From NCBI RefSeq assembly GCF_011355085.1, contig NZ_VXCP01000036.1, forward strand, positions 1-64,000: a stretch of DNA of 64,000 nt, in the 5' to 3' direction. The position numbers and the translations under genes are program-made. This document shows, piece after piece, positions 37,081 to 46,537 of this stretch. The notes under the pieces are model-generated. The model saw nothing but the letters and a program-made list of their open reading frames with translations. It did no database searches and was not told where the DNA came from. This DNA comes from Pseudomonas akapageensis. GTDB lineage: Bacteria > Pseudomonadota > Gammaproteobacteria > Pseudomonadales > Pseudomonadaceae. Each line of letters opens with the position of its first letter. Positions within the stretch are counted from its first letter, which is position 1.

Positions 37081-37308
37081 ACGAGTTACTCCTGTTTTTC
37101 GAAAGGTCTGCGCCTCAGTTCCTGGCGGCAGGGTTACATGAACTAGTGCAGGGCCTGTGCCAACCCATCCGAAGACAAAAATATCTTCAAATTCAATAAC
37201 TTAAAAAACAGGATAATTCTGCCCGTCATGCATATTGCATGGTCATCGACAATGTCGCGTGCAAGATGCATGTCTGCCTATCGGCTTTGGCTGCCATGCA
37301 GCAGGCAT

Positions 37309-37335
37309 AAAAAAGGACCCCGAAGGGTCCTTTTT
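37309..37335 (-). terminator. Terminator after pnp
   Basis: AAAAAGGACCC-CGAA-GGGTCCTTTTT: GGACCC/GGGTCC arms at 37315-37320 and 37325-37330. It is symmetrical but lies 20 bases past the pnp stop. The rest of the gap to the BON gene has no visible gene. Confidence 0.9.
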
Positions 37336-37356
37336 CTTTTCAGCAAGGCTCGGTGA

Positions 37357-39462
37357 TTAAACGCCCGAAGCCTTGGCTGCTGCCACGTCCTTGATGGACA
37401 GCTTGATACGGCCGCGGTTGTCCACGTCCAGTACCAGCACTTCCACTTCCTGGCCTTCTTTCAGGATATCGGTCACTTTCTCGACGCGAGCATCGCTCAG
37501 CATGGAGATGTGAACCAGACCGTCCTTGCCTGGCAGGATGTTGACGAATGCGCCGAAGTCGACGATGCGCTCAACCTTACCGACGTAGATCTTGCCGATC
37601 TCGGCTTCAGCGGTGATACCCAGTACGCGCTGACGTGCCGCTTCAGCAGCTTCCTTGGTTTCGCCGAAAATCTTGATCGAGCCGTCGTCTTCGATATCGA
37701 TCGAAGCCTTGGTCTCTTCGCAGATTGCGCGAATGGTGGCGCCGCCTTTACCGATAACGTCACGGATCTTGTCGGTGTCGATCTTCATCGCGATCATGGT
37801 CGGAGCGTTTTCCGACAGTTCGCTACGGGACTGACCGATGATCTGGTTCATCTGACCGAGGATGTTCAGGCGCGCTTCCAGGGCTTGGCCCAGAGCGATT
37901 TCCATGATTTCTTCGGTGATGCCCTTAATCTTGATGTCCATCTGCAGCGCGGTGACGCCTTTGGCGGTACCGGCTACCTTGAAGTCCATGTCGCCCAGGT
38001 GGTCTTCGTCGCCCAGGATGTCGGTCAGGACGGCGAACTTCTCGCCTTCTTTAACCAGGCCCATGGCGATACCGGCAACCGGTGCCTTCATCGGCACACC
38101 AGCGTCCATCAGAGCCAGGGAAGCGCCGCAGACCGAAGCCATGGAGCTCGAACCGTTGGACTCGGTGATTTCCGATACCACGCGGATGGTGTACGGGAAC
38201 ACGTCAGCGGCAGGCAGCATGGCCTGAACCGAACGACGGGCCAGACGGCCGTGACCGATTTCGCGACGACCTGCACCGCCCATGCGGCCACACTCGCCCA
38301 CCGAGAACGGAGGGAAGTTGTAGTGCAGCATGAAGGGGTCTTTTTTCTCGCCTTCCAGGGTGTCCAGCAGCTGTGCGTCACGGGCAGTACCCAGAGTCGC
38401 TACGACCAGTGCCTGGGTTTCGCCACGGGTGAACAGGGCCGAACCGTGAGTCTTCGGCAGAACACCGACTTCGATGTTCAGCGGACGTACGGTGCGGGTG
38501 TCACGACCATCGATACGCGGCTTGCCGTTGACGATGTTTTCGCGAACGGTGCGGTATTCGATTTCGCCGAATGCAGCTTTGACGTCGCTGGAAGACGGCT
38601 GGCCTTCTTCACCCGACAGCTTGGCAACAACCTGGTCACGCAGCTCGCCCAGACGCGCATAACGGTCGGCCTTGACGGTGATGGTGTAGGCCTGGGAGAT
38701 CGCCTCGCCGAACTCGGAGCGGATTGCGCCCAGCAGGTCGGTGGCTTCTGGAGCCGGAGCCCAGTCCCATGTTGGCTTGGCAGCTTCGGCAGCCAGCTCT
38801 TTAACAGCCTGGATAACGGCCTGGAATTCGTCGTGGGCGAACAGCACGGCGCCCAGCATCTGGTCTTCGGTCAGCTCTTTGGCTTCCGATTCAACCATCA
38901 GAACGGCTTCTTCGGTACCGGCAACGACCATGTCCAGGCTCGATGCGGCCAATTGCTCGTAGGTCGGGTTCAGCAGGTAGCCGGTGCTTTCATGGAAAGC
39001 AACGCGCGCAGCGCCGATCGGGCCGTCGAAAGGAATGCCGGAGATCGCCAGGGCAGCCGAGGTACCGATCATCGCAGCGATGTCCGGATCGGTTTTCTTG
39101 CTGGTGGAAACGACGGTGCAGACAACCTGCACTTCGTTCATGAAGCCTTCAGGGAACAGCGGGCGGATCGGACGGTCGATCAGACGCGAGGTCAGGGTTT
39201 CTTTCTCGGAAGGACGGCCTTCACGCTTGAAGAAACCGCCAGGGATCTTGCCGGCAGCGTAGGTTTTTTCCTGGTAGTGCACAGACAGAGGGAAGAAGCC
39301 CTTGCCTGGATCAGCCTGCTTGGCGCCGACCACAGTCACCAGCACGGTGACGTCGTTGTCGACGGTGACCAATACGGCGCCGGAGGCTTGACGAGCAATA
39401 CGGCCCGTCTCGAGGGTGACGGTCGATTGACCGAACTGGAATTTCTTGATTACCGGGTTCAC
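37357..39462 (-). CDS. pnp: Polyribonucleotide nucleotidyltransferase (PNPase)
   Basis: Phosphorolytic 3'-5' exoribonuclease that degrades mRNA and acts in the degradosome. The 701 residues contain two RNase PH domains (about 1-230 and 300-540; GRMGGAGRREIGHGRLA catalytic region), then KH (about 555-610; IRDVIGKGGATIRAI) and S1 (about 620-690; GKIYVGKVERIVDFGAFV) RNA-binding domains. All four domains are intact. It lies 250 bases after rpsO, the conserved order. Confidence 0.98.
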   Translation of the reverse strand: MNPVIKKFQFGQSTVTLETGRIARQASGAVLVTVDNDVTVLVTVVGAKQADPGKGFFPLSVHYQEKTYAAGKIPGGFFKREGRPSEKETLTSRLIDRPIRPLFPEGFMNEVQVVCTVVSTSKKTDPDIAAMIGTSAALAISGIPFDGPIGAARVAFHESTGYLLNPTYEQLAASSLDMVVAGTEEAVLMVESEAKELTEDQMLGAVLFAHDEFQAVIQAVKELAAEAAKPTWDWAPAPEATDLLGAIRSEFGEAISQAYTITVKADRYARLGELRDQVVAKLSGEEGQPSSSDVKAAFGEIEYRTVRENIVNGKPRIDGRDTRTVRPLNIEVGVLPKTHGSALFTRGETQALVVATLGTARDAQLLDTLEGEKKDPFMLHYNFPPFSVGECGRMGGAGRREIGHGRLARRSVQAMLPAADVFPYTIRVVSEITESNGSSSMASVCGASLALMDAGVPMKAPVAGIAMGLVKEGEKFAVLTDILGDEDHLGDMDFKVAGTAKGVTALQMDIKIKGITEEIMEIALGQALEARLNILGQMNQIIGQSRSELSENAPTMIAMKIDTDKIRDVIGKGGATIRAICEETKASIDIEDDGSIKIFGETKEAAEAARQRVLGITAEAEIGKIYVGKVERIVDFGAFVNILPGKDGLVHISMLSDARVEKVTDILKEGQEVEVLVLDVDNRGRIKLSIKDVAAAKASGV

Positions 39463-39714
39463 GGTTTCCTACCTTCTTTAGTTGCTCTGGGGGAACTGGT
39501 TTCTTGCGAAATTCTTGGGCAGACAGGGGATTCGGCCCCTTTGACCGTCCAGATAAAACTTGAGGCTGGAAGCCTGCCCGGTTCAAGCGCAAAAACGCTC
39601 AAGCCAGACAGACAACCAACCTCATAGATACGCGCGGGATGCTCATCAAGCCTGGCGCCAGGCGCCAGGATCGACGAATGCAGCACGCCGCGCACACCAC
39701 TGGCCAGGGCGCTA

Positions 39715-39984
39715 TTAGCGACGCAGACCCAGACGACCGATCAGGGCGCTGTAACGAGTGGTGTCCTTACCTTTCAGGTAGTCCAGCAGCTTGCGACGCT
39801 GGTTTACCATGCGGATCAGACCACGACGGGAGTGGTGATCTTTACCGTTGGCCTTGAAGTGACCTTGCAGCTTGTTGATGTTGGCGGTCAGCAGTGCAAC
39901 TTGCACTTCTGGCGAACCAGTGTCACCAACGGCTTGCTGGTAGTCGGTAACGATCTGAGCTTTTTCTTCAACGCTGAGTGCCAT
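39715..39984 (-). CDS. rpsO: 30S ribosomal protein S15
   Basis: Primary binding protein of the central domain of 16S rRNA and partner of the B4 inter-subunit bridge. The 89-residue protein begins ALSVEEKAQ and shows HFKANGKDHHSRRGL, the S15 signature. The ATG at 39984 has GGAG upstream. It lies between truB and pnp as in E. coli, where S15 represses its own translation; whether that applies here is not evident. Confidence 0.98.
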   Translation of the reverse strand: MALSVEEKAQIVTDYQQAVGDTGSPEVQVALLTANINKLQGHFKANGKDHHSRRGLIRMVNQRRKLLDYLKGKDTTRYSALIGRLGLRR

Positions 39985-40123
39985 GTGGGCTTCTCCAATC
40001 AAGGGAACCGAATGAACGGTTTCCAATAGGCCAGGGATAATTCCCTGTATTTAAAAGTGAGGAGTGACCGTGCCTATTAACAGCCATCCTCTTTCCCTGT
40101 GGTGATGAAACCGCAGGGTTCGG

Positions 40124-41041
40124 TCATTCCGACCGAATCAAGCGACGTGGCGCGATGCGCCCGTCTTCGCTCACTTCACCGATACCGATGAAGCGACCGT
40201 TGTGATCCTGTACCCGCACCATGCCGAACTTCGGCGCGTCGGGTGCTCTTACCGGTTGCCCGTGCAGCCAGTAGAACGCACTGTGCTCGGAGAACTGCAA
40301 CAGTGGCCAATCCTGCAGACCGCTGTCGGACGGCATCAAAAACTGATCGACCGCCTCATTGCCGCCTTCGGCATGGACGCGTTCAAGCTCTTCGAGCGTG
40401 ACGGTCTGGGCCAAGGTGAAAGGGCCTGCGTGGGTACGGCGCAACTGCGCAACGTAAGCACCACAGCCCAATTGCTCGCCGATATCTTCGACCAGCGTAC
40501 GAATGTAGGTACCTTTTGAGCAACCTACCGACAGCCGTGCACGAGTTTCCTCGCACTCGAGCAATTCCAAGCGGTCAATAGTAACAGAACGCGCTTCGCG
40601 CTCCACTACTTCACCTGCACGCGCCAGCTTGTAGAGCGGCTGCCCGTCACGCTTGAGCGCCGAGTACATCGGCGGTATCTGACTGATTTCACCACGAAAT
40701 TGTGGCAAAACGGCTTCGATGTCCGCGCGACCAACGGTCACAGGGCGCTCGAGCAAAACCTCACCTTCGGCATCGGCCGTGGTGGTGGTCATGCCCATCT
40801 GCATGACAGTCTCATAGCCCTTGTCGGAATCGAGCAGGTACTGGGAGAACTTGGTCGCCTCACCGAAGCACAGCGGCAACACGCCAGTGGCCAAGGGATC
40901 GAGGCTGCCAGTGTGGCCGGCCTTCTCGGCATTGAGCAGCCAGCGAACCTTCTGCAACGCGGCATTGGAGGTGAACCCCAACGGCTTGTCGAGCAGGATG
41001 ATGCCACTGACGTTACGGCGAATACGTTTGACCTGAGCCAC
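40124..41041 (-). CDS. truB: tRNA pseudouridine-55 synthase
   Basis: Makes pseudouridine 55 in the T-arm of tRNA. At 305 residues it has the catalytic aspartate in GSLDPLATGVLPLC. The KGTYIRTLVEDIG motif and a C-terminal PUA-like domain complete it. The start is GTG, four bases after the rbfA stop, with GAGG eight bases upstream. It belongs to the rimP-to-pnp block. Confidence 0.97.
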   Translation of the reverse strand: MAQVKRIRRNVSGIILLDKPLGFTSNAALQKVRWLLNAEKAGHTGSLDPLATGVLPLCFGEATKFSQYLLDSDKGYETVMQMGMTTTTADAEGEVLLERPVTVGRADIEAVLPQFRGEISQIPPMYSALKRDGQPLYKLARAGEVVEREARSVTIDRLELLECEETRARLSVGCSKGTYIRTLVEDIGEQLGCGAYVAQLRRTHAGPFTLAQTVTLEELERVHAEGGNEAVDQFLMPSDSGLQDWPLLQFSEHSAFYWLHGQPVRAPDAPKFGMVRVQDHNGRFIGIGEVSEDGRIAPRRLIRSE

Positions 41042-41044
41042 CGC

Positions 41045-41446
41045 TTACACCTCGGCGTCTGGTTTTGAATCAGCGTCCTGATGCTGGCTGTCTTCAGCCA
41101 CCGCGCGCTCGATCAGTGCCGACAAATGGGCACCGCGCGTCACGCTTTCATCGTAATGGAAGTGCAGCTGGGGAACACTGCGCAGCTTCATTTCCTTGCC
41201 CAACTGCATGCGCAGGAAGCCTGCCGCCGAGTTGAGCACCTTGATGCTCTGCTTGATGTCTTCGGCCGTTTCCTGGCCCATGACGGTGATGAACACCTTG
41301 GCATGACCGACGTCACGGCTGACATCGACCGCGGTGATGGTGACCAGGCCGACGCGCGGATCCTTCACTTCACGACGGATCAGTTGCGCCAGTTCGCGTT
41401 GCATCTGGTCGCCGATGCGCTGGGTACGGCTATATTCTTTTGCCAT
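41045..41446 (-). CDS. rbfA: Ribosome-binding factor A
   Basis: Late 30S maturation factor, a KH-fold protein that binds near the 16S 5' end. At 133 residues it opens RTQRIGDQMQRELAQLI, has the VFITVMGQE strand and a C-terminal charged tail. It lies between infB and truB in the usual order. Confidence 0.96.
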   Translation of the reverse strand: MAKEYSRTQRIGDQMQRELAQLIRREVKDPRVGLVTITAVDVSRDVGHAKVFITVMGQETAEDIKQSIKVLNSAAGFLRMQLGKEMKLRSVPQLHFHYDESVTRGAHLSALIERAVAEDSQHQDADSKPDAEV

Positions 41447-41568
41447 GTTTATTACCTGTAACTAGAAGCGGCAAACGCCCGGCCAGGCTGAAAGCCGGAC
41501 CGGGCGTTGCGTTTAGAACCGCAATGGAGTGCGAACATGCATTCCACCAGGTTCCTCGAGCTCGCGGA

Positions 41569-44076
41569 TTAGAGCGTACGAGCCACTTGGACTTTCTCGA
41601 AGACTTCGATCTTGTCGCCGACCTTGACGTCGTTGTAGCTCTTCACGCCGATACCGCATTCCATGCCGGCACGCACTTCGGAAGCGTCATCCTTGAAGCG
41701 GCGCAGGGATTCCAGCTCACCTTCGAAGATAACGATGTCTTCGCGCAGTACGCGAATTGGACGGTTACGGTGCACGACACCTTCGACAACCATACAACCG
41801 GCAATCGCGCCGAACTTCGGCGAGCGGAACACATCACGCACTTCGGCGATGCCCAGGATGTTCTCGCGAACATCGCTGCCGAGCATACCGGTCAGGGCCT
41901 TCTTGACGTCTTCAATGATGTCGTAGATCACGTTGTAGTAACGCATATCCAGACCTTCCTGCTCGACGATCTTGCGCGCGCCGGCATCGGCACGCACGTT
42001 GAAGCCGAACAGTACTGCATTGGAGGCCAGTGCCAGGTTGGCGTCGGACTCGGTGATACCACCGACACCGCCGCCGACCACGCGTACTTGCACTTCGTCG
42101 TTGCCCAGGCCATTCAGAGCGCCTTGCAGAGCTTCCAGCGAGCCACGGACGTCGGATTTGAGGACGATGTTGAGCGTCTTCTTCTCTTCCTGCCCCATGG
42201 TCTCGAAGATGTTTTCCAGCTTGCCGGCGTGAGCACGGGCCAGCTTGACTTCACGGAACTTGCCTTGACGGAACAGAGCCACTTCACGGGCTTTCTTCTC
42301 GTCGGCAACCACGCTCATCTCGTCGCCAGCGTCCGGCGTGCCGTCCAGGCCGAGGATCTCGACCGGAATGGCCGGACCTGCTTCCTTGATGGACTTGCCG
42401 TTTTCGTCGAGCATGGCGCGAACGCGGCCATAGTTCGAGCCGACCAGGACCATGTCACCCTGGCGCAGGGTACCGTCTTGAACCAGCACGGTGGCAACCG
42501 GGCCACGGCCCTTGTCCAGGCGCGATTCGACCACTACACCACGGCCAGGAGCCGACGGGGTAGCGGTCAATTCGAGTACTTCAGCCTGCAGCAGTACGGC
42601 TTCGAGCAGCTCGTCGACACCGGTACCCATCTTCGCCGAGACCGGTACGAATGGAGTGTCGCCACCCCAGTCTTCGGAAGTCACGCCGTGAACCGACAGT
42701 TCGCTGCGGATGCGATCGAGATCGGCGCCCGGCTTGTCGATCTTGTTCACTGCCACGACCAGCGGAACACCGGCGGCCTGGGCGTGCTGAACGGCTTCGA
42801 CGGTCTGCGGCATCACGCCGTCGTCCGCCGCAACCACCAGGATCACGATGTCGGTGGCCTTGGCACCACGGGCACGCATCGCGGTAAACGCGGCGTGGCC
42901 CGGGGTGTCGAGGAAAGTCACCATGCCACGCTCGGTTTCAACGTGGTACGCACCGATGTGCTGGGTGATGCCGCCGGCTTCGCCAGCCGCTACCTTGGCA
43001 CGACGGATGTAGTCGAGCAGCGAGGTCTTACCGTGGTCAACGTGGCCCATTACGGTCACGACCGGCGCACGAGCAACAGCTTCGCCTTCGAACTTCAGGG
43101 ACTCGGCCAGGGAATCTTCCAGGGCCGTATCGCTGACCAGGGTCACCTTGTGGCCCAGCTCCTCGGCAACCAGCTGGGCAGTTTCCTGATCCAGTACCTG
43201 GTTGATGGTGGCCGGCGTACCCAGCTTGAACATGAACTTGATGACTTCGGCAGCCTTGACCGACATCTGCGCGGCCAGATCGCCGACAGTGATGGTCTCG
43301 CCGATCTGCACGTCACGGACAACCGGGCCGGTTGGGCTCTGGAAACCGTGGGCGTTGCGTTTTTTCAGCTTGCTCTTGCCACGACCGCCGCGACGGAAGC
43401 CATCGCTTTCTTCGTCGGTGGTACGCGGAGCCGAACGAGGGGCCGGAACCTTCTCTTTTTCCTTGACCGAGGCGCGGTGCGGGGCGTTCTTGCGTTCGCC
43501 ATCACCACGACGAGCGTCTTCGTTGCGCGGTTTGTCCGGGCGACGTGGCTCGTCTTTCTTGCGCTCGACAACCGGAGCAGGCGCGATATCGACCACAGGC
43601 GCGGCAACGACCGGAGCCTGAACAGCCGGCTCGGCGGCGACCGGCGCCTGAGCAGGCGCCGATGGCTGACGACGTGCGTCTTCTTCGGCACGCACGCGGG
43701 CTTCTTCTTCGGCCTTTTGACGGGCTGCATTCTCTGCTGCACGACGCTCTTCGAGCTCGCGCTTCTGCTCAGCCTGGATCTCTTCCGGGCTGCGCTGAAC
43801 GAATACTTTCTTCTTGCGCACTTCTACGCTGATGCTTTTGCTGCCAGCAACACGCAGGGTGCTTGTGGTCTTGCGCTGCAAGGTAATCTTGCGCGGTTCT
43901 TCCACTTTAGCCTTGTGGCTACTTTTCAAATGAGCCAGCAGAGCCTGCTTCTCATTGTCGGTCACAACTTGTCCGGCGTCGGTGTGCGGCAAACCTGCCT
44001 CACGCATCTGCTGCAACAGGCGCTCTACCGGTGCGGCGACCTCTTTGGCCAATTCTTTCACCGTGACTTGCGTCAT
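41569..44076 (-). CDS. infB: Translation initiation factor IF-2
   Basis: GTPase that brings initiator tRNA to the ribosome. The 835 residues have an N-terminal IF2N domain (about 1-55), a long charged and alanine-rich linker (about 100-250), then the G domain with GHVDHGKTSLLD (G1), DTPGHAAF (G3) and NKIDKP (G4), followed by domains II-IV. The ATG has AGGAG 8-9 nt upstream. No internal start was confirmed, although alternative starts are known in other species. It follows nusA by 27 bases. Confidence 0.98.
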   Translation of the reverse strand: MTQVTVKELAKEVAAPVERLLQQMREAGLPHTDAGQVVTDNEKQALLAHLKSSHKAKVEEPRKITLQRKTTSTLRVAGSKSISVEVRKKKVFVQRSPEEIQAEQKRELEERRAAENAARQKAEEEARVRAEEDARRQPSAPAQAPVAAEPAVQAPVVAAPVVDIAPAPVVERKKDEPRRPDKPRNEDARRGDGERKNAPHRASVKEKEKVPAPRSAPRTTDEESDGFRRGGRGKSKLKKRNAHGFQSPTGPVVRDVQIGETITVGDLAAQMSVKAAEVIKFMFKLGTPATINQVLDQETAQLVAEELGHKVTLVSDTALEDSLAESLKFEGEAVARAPVVTVMGHVDHGKTSLLDYIRRAKVAAGEAGGITQHIGAYHVETERGMVTFLDTPGHAAFTAMRARGAKATDIVILVVAADDGVMPQTVEAVQHAQAAGVPLVVAVNKIDKPGADLDRIRSELSVHGVTSEDWGGDTPFVPVSAKMGTGVDELLEAVLLQAEVLELTATPSAPGRGVVVESRLDKGRGPVATVLVQDGTLRQGDMVLVGSNYGRVRAMLDENGKSIKEAGPAIPVEILGLDGTPDAGDEMSVVADEKKAREVALFRQGKFREVKLARAHAGKLENIFETMGQEEKKTLNIVLKSDVRGSLEALQGALNGLGNDEVQVRVVGGGVGGITESDANLALASNAVLFGFNVRADAGARKIVEQEGLDMRYYNVIYDIIEDVKKALTGMLGSDVRENILGIAEVRDVFRSPKFGAIAGCMVVEGVVHRNRPIRVLREDIVIFEGELESLRRFKDDASEVRAGMECGIGVKSYNDVKVGDKIEVFEKVQVARTL

Positions 44077-44103
44077 GCACTTCTCTCCTCAGGCCGCGCC
44101 TAC

Positions 44104-45585
44104 TTACTCGAACCAGTGGGCTCGGGCGGCCATGATCAACTTGCCGGCACGATCATCGTCAATGCCGTCGATGTCGAGCAGATCGTCAATAGACTGCTCG
44201 GCCAGGTCTTCGCGGGTAATTACGCCGCGCACCGCCAGTTCCATCGCCAAATCCTTGTCCATACCCTCAAGCGAGAGCAGGTCTTCGGCTGGATGGGCGT
44301 CTGCCAGCTTTTCCTCAGTAGCGATGGCTTTAGTCAACAAGCGATCCTTGGCCCGAGCGCGAAGCTCGTTGACGATGTCTTCGTCAAAGCCGTCGATGTT
44401 GAGCATTTCTTCCAACGGTACGTAGGCAATCTCTTCCAGGCTGGTGAAGCCTTCGTCGACCAACACCTGTGCCAGCTCTTCGTCGACTTCCAGCTCGTCG
44501 ATGAAGTTGCGCAGGATGTCGCCGGTTTCAGCTTGCTGTTTGGCCTGGATGTCCGATTCGGTCATCACGTTCAGGGTCCAGCCGGTCAACTGGCTGGCCA
44601 GACGTACGTTCTGACCACCGCGACCAATAGCCTGGGCCAGATTGTCCGCGCCGACGGCGATGTCCATGGCATGGGCATCTTCATCAACGATGATTGCTGC
44701 CACTTCGGCTGGAGACATGGCGTTGATCACGAATTGCGCAGGGTTGTCATCCCACAGGACGATATCCACACGCTCGCCACCCAACTCACCGGACACCGCC
44801 TGGACACGCGAACCGCGCATACCGATGCAGGCACCCTGTGGGTCGATGCGCTTGTCCTTGGAGCGAACAGCGATCTTGGCGCGCGAACCCGGGTCACGGG
44901 ACGCTGCCATCACTTCGATCAGACCTTCAGCAATTTCCGGCACTTCGATACGGAACAGTTCGATCAGCATTTCCGGCGCGGTACGCGACAGAATCAGCTG
45001 AGGTCCGCGGTTCTCGGTGCGGATTTCCTTCAGCAGCGCACGAACACGTACGCCAACACGGAATGTTTCGCGAGAAATGATATCTTCACGCGCCAGCAGG
45101 GCTTCGGCATTGTTGCCCAGGTCGACGATGACATTGTCACGCGTGACCTTCTTTACCGTGCCGGAAATGATTTCGCCCAGTCGCTCGCGATAGGCGTCAA
45201 CGACTTGAGCACGCTCGGCTTCGCGAACCTTCTGCACGATGACCTGCTTGGCGGTCTGTGCAGCGATGCGGCCGAACTCGATGGATTCGATTTTTTCTTC
45301 GATAACATCGCCGACTTTGGCTTCAGGATGGGTTACCTGAATCTTGCTCGGCCAGGTTTCGATTGCCGGATCATCAAGATCCGCTTCTTCTACGACCGTC
45401 CAGCGACGGAACGTCTCGTAATTACCGGTGTGACGGTTGATTTCCACACGCAGGTCGACTTCATCTTCAAAACGCTTTTTGGTCGCGGTGGCCAGTGCCA
45501 CTTCCAGCGCCTCAAAAATAACGCCAGCCGGTACACCCTTTTCATTGGATACCGACTCAACAACCAGCAGTACTTCTTTGCTCAT
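44104..45585 (-). CDS. nusA: Transcription termination/antitermination factor NusA
   Basis: RNA polymerase-associated factor affecting pausing and termination. The 493 residues comprise the N-terminal domain, S1 (about 135-200), KH1/KH2 domains (about 230-345), and two acidic C-terminal helix-hairpin-helix repeats (about 365-425 and 440-490). The ATG at 45585 gives the standard Pseudomonas length. It is the second gene of rimP-nusA-infB. Hairpins upstream of rimP suggest that NusA may regulate this operon (see findings). Confidence 0.97.
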   Translation of the reverse strand: MSKEVLLVVESVSNEKGVPAGVIFEALEVALATATKKRFEDEVDLRVEINRHTGNYETFRRWTVVEEADLDDPAIETWPSKIQVTHPEAKVGDVIEEKIESIEFGRIAAQTAKQVIVQKVREAERAQVVDAYRERLGEIISGTVKKVTRDNVIVDLGNNAEALLAREDIISRETFRVGVRVRALLKEIRTENRGPQLILSRTAPEMLIELFRIEVPEIAEGLIEVMAASRDPGSRAKIAVRSKDKRIDPQGACIGMRGSRVQAVSGELGGERVDIVLWDDNPAQFVINAMSPAEVAAIIVDEDAHAMDIAVGADNLAQAIGRGGQNVRLASQLTGWTLNVMTESDIQAKQQAETGDILRNFIDELEVDEELAQVLVDEGFTSLEEIAYVPLEEMLNIDGFDEDIVNELRARAKDRLLTKAIATEEKLADAHPAEDLLSLEGMDKDLAMELAVRGVITREDLAEQSIDDLLDIDGIDDDRAGKLIMAARAHWFE

Positions 45586-45644
45586 CGTACGCCTCGCCCT
45601 TCGCAAGCCATTGGATCCGCGGGATCCGCAGTATCTGGCACGTC

Positions 45645-46103
45645 TCAGTCAAAACTGGGAATAATATTGGCCTTGTCGATCATATCGATCGGCAACAGAA
45701 ACTCGTGGTCCTCAACCTGCACCACGACATCCTGTTCCTCCACCCCGCGGAGAAGGCCCTGAAAGTTACGTCGTCCTTCAAAAGGCGAGCGCAGCTTTAT
45801 TTTCACTTGTTCGCCGGCATACTTGGCAAACTGTTCAAGCGTGAACAGTGGGCGTTCCATGCCAGGAGAGGAAACTTCAAGGGTGTATTCAACGGAGATC
45901 GGATCTTCAACATCCAGCACACCGCTGATCTGACGGCTGACGATGGCACAGTCATCCACCAGCACACCGCCTTCTTTATCGATATAAATACGCAACAGTG
46001 AATGGCGACCTTGAGCGGAAAACTCAATTCCCCAGCATTCATAGCCCAGGGCCACGACCACCGGGGCCAACAAGGCCTGCAACTGTTCTAGCTTGCTCGA
46101 CAC
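45645..46103 (-). CDS. rimP: Ribosome maturation factor RimP
   Basis: 30S assembly factor, 152 residues. It opens SSKLEQLQALLAPVVVALG and has the IDKEGG and YTLEVSSPGMERPLF motifs of the YlxS/RimP family. The start is GTG at 46103 with GAGGGGG five bases away; an ATG at 46121 would place that Shine-Dalgarno inside the coding sequence. First protein gene of the metY-nusA-type operon after tRNA-fMet. Confidence 0.95.
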   Translation of the reverse strand: MSSKLEQLQALLAPVVVALGYECWGIEFSAQGRHSLLRIYIDKEGGVLVDDCAIVSRQISGVLDVEDPISVEYTLEVSSPGMERPLFTLEQFAKYAGEQVKIKLRSPFEGRRNFQGLLRGVEEQDVVVQVEDHEFLLPIDMIDKANIIPSFD

Positions 46104-46142
46104 CTGAACCCCCTCGTGCATGTTTGTGCATGCTGTATAAAT

Positions 46143-46167
46143 AAAAAAAAATGGGCGAAGCGCCCAT
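46143..46167 (-). terminator. Leader terminator before rimP
   Basis: ATGGGCG and CGCCCAT (46151-46157 and 46161-46167) with a 3-nt loop and, in the minus-strand RNA, eight T's then ATTTAT. It lies between tRNA-fMet and rimP, about 40 bases before the rimP start. It is a strong intrinsic terminator inside what should be one transcript. Confidence 0.9.
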
Positions 46168-46177
46168 CCCTGAAACG

Positions 46178-46196
46178 CCGTCGAAAGCGGCGTGTA
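46178..46196 (-). terminator. Middle hairpin in the rimP-nusA leader
   Basis: ACGCCG and CGGCGT arms with a 7-nt loop, lacking a T-run. Stacked between two real terminator hairpins. Confidence 0.5.
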
Positions 46197-46210
46197 AAGT
46201 GTCCAGCTAA

Positions 46211-46233
46211 CAAAAAGCCCCTGAGAAGGGGCT
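46211..46233 (-). terminator. Terminator after tRNA-fMet
   Basis: AGCCCCT-GAGA-AGGGGCT (46216-46222 and 46227-46233), followed on the minus strand by TTTTTG. It lies 11 bases past the tRNA 3' end. Confidence 0.85.
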
Positions 46234-46243
46234 CCGCTAAAAC

Positions 46244-46320
<77 letters not shown>

Positions 46321-46386
46321 ACAAAGCTGGGGCGGAAGTATACGACCGATCCCTTGCAGGGTCAATCTAACCTCCACCGACAAGAA

Positions 46387-46409
46387 AGCCCGCAACAGCG
46401 GGCTATCTT
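46387..46409 (-). terminator. Terminator between tRNA-Leu and tRNA-fMet
   Basis: AGCCCGC-AACA-GCGGGCT (46387-46393 and 46398-46404); on the minus strand the 3' arm is followed by TTCTTG. A weak T-run, so processing or read-through is possible. Confidence 0.7.
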
Positions 46410-46415
46410 GTTAAT

Positions 46416-46501
46416 TGGTACCGAGAAGGGGACTCGAACCCCTACACCCTATGGGCACAACCACCTCAAGGTTGCGTGTCTACCAATTCCACCACCTCGG
46501 C
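46416..46501 (-). tRNA. tRNA-Leu, anticodon GAG
   Basis: 86-nt class II tRNA with encoded CCA. It begins GCCGAGGTGGTGGAATTGG and ends CTCGGTACCA. The anticodon loop is TTGAGGT, giving GAG, which reads CUC and CUU codons. The long variable arm is as expected for Leu. It lies between secG and tRNA-fMet. Confidence 0.97.
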
Positions 46502-46537
46502 AATACTACAGTTGAAACAGTGGCCCTCCTCAGAGGA

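Noticed and set aside
41440..45762. 1440-codon open frame on the plus strand opposite infB and nusA
   Set aside because: Antisense shadow of highly biased genes; the composition (rich in His, Gln, Asp, Val) is that of reverse-read GC-rich codons and it has no recognisable domain.
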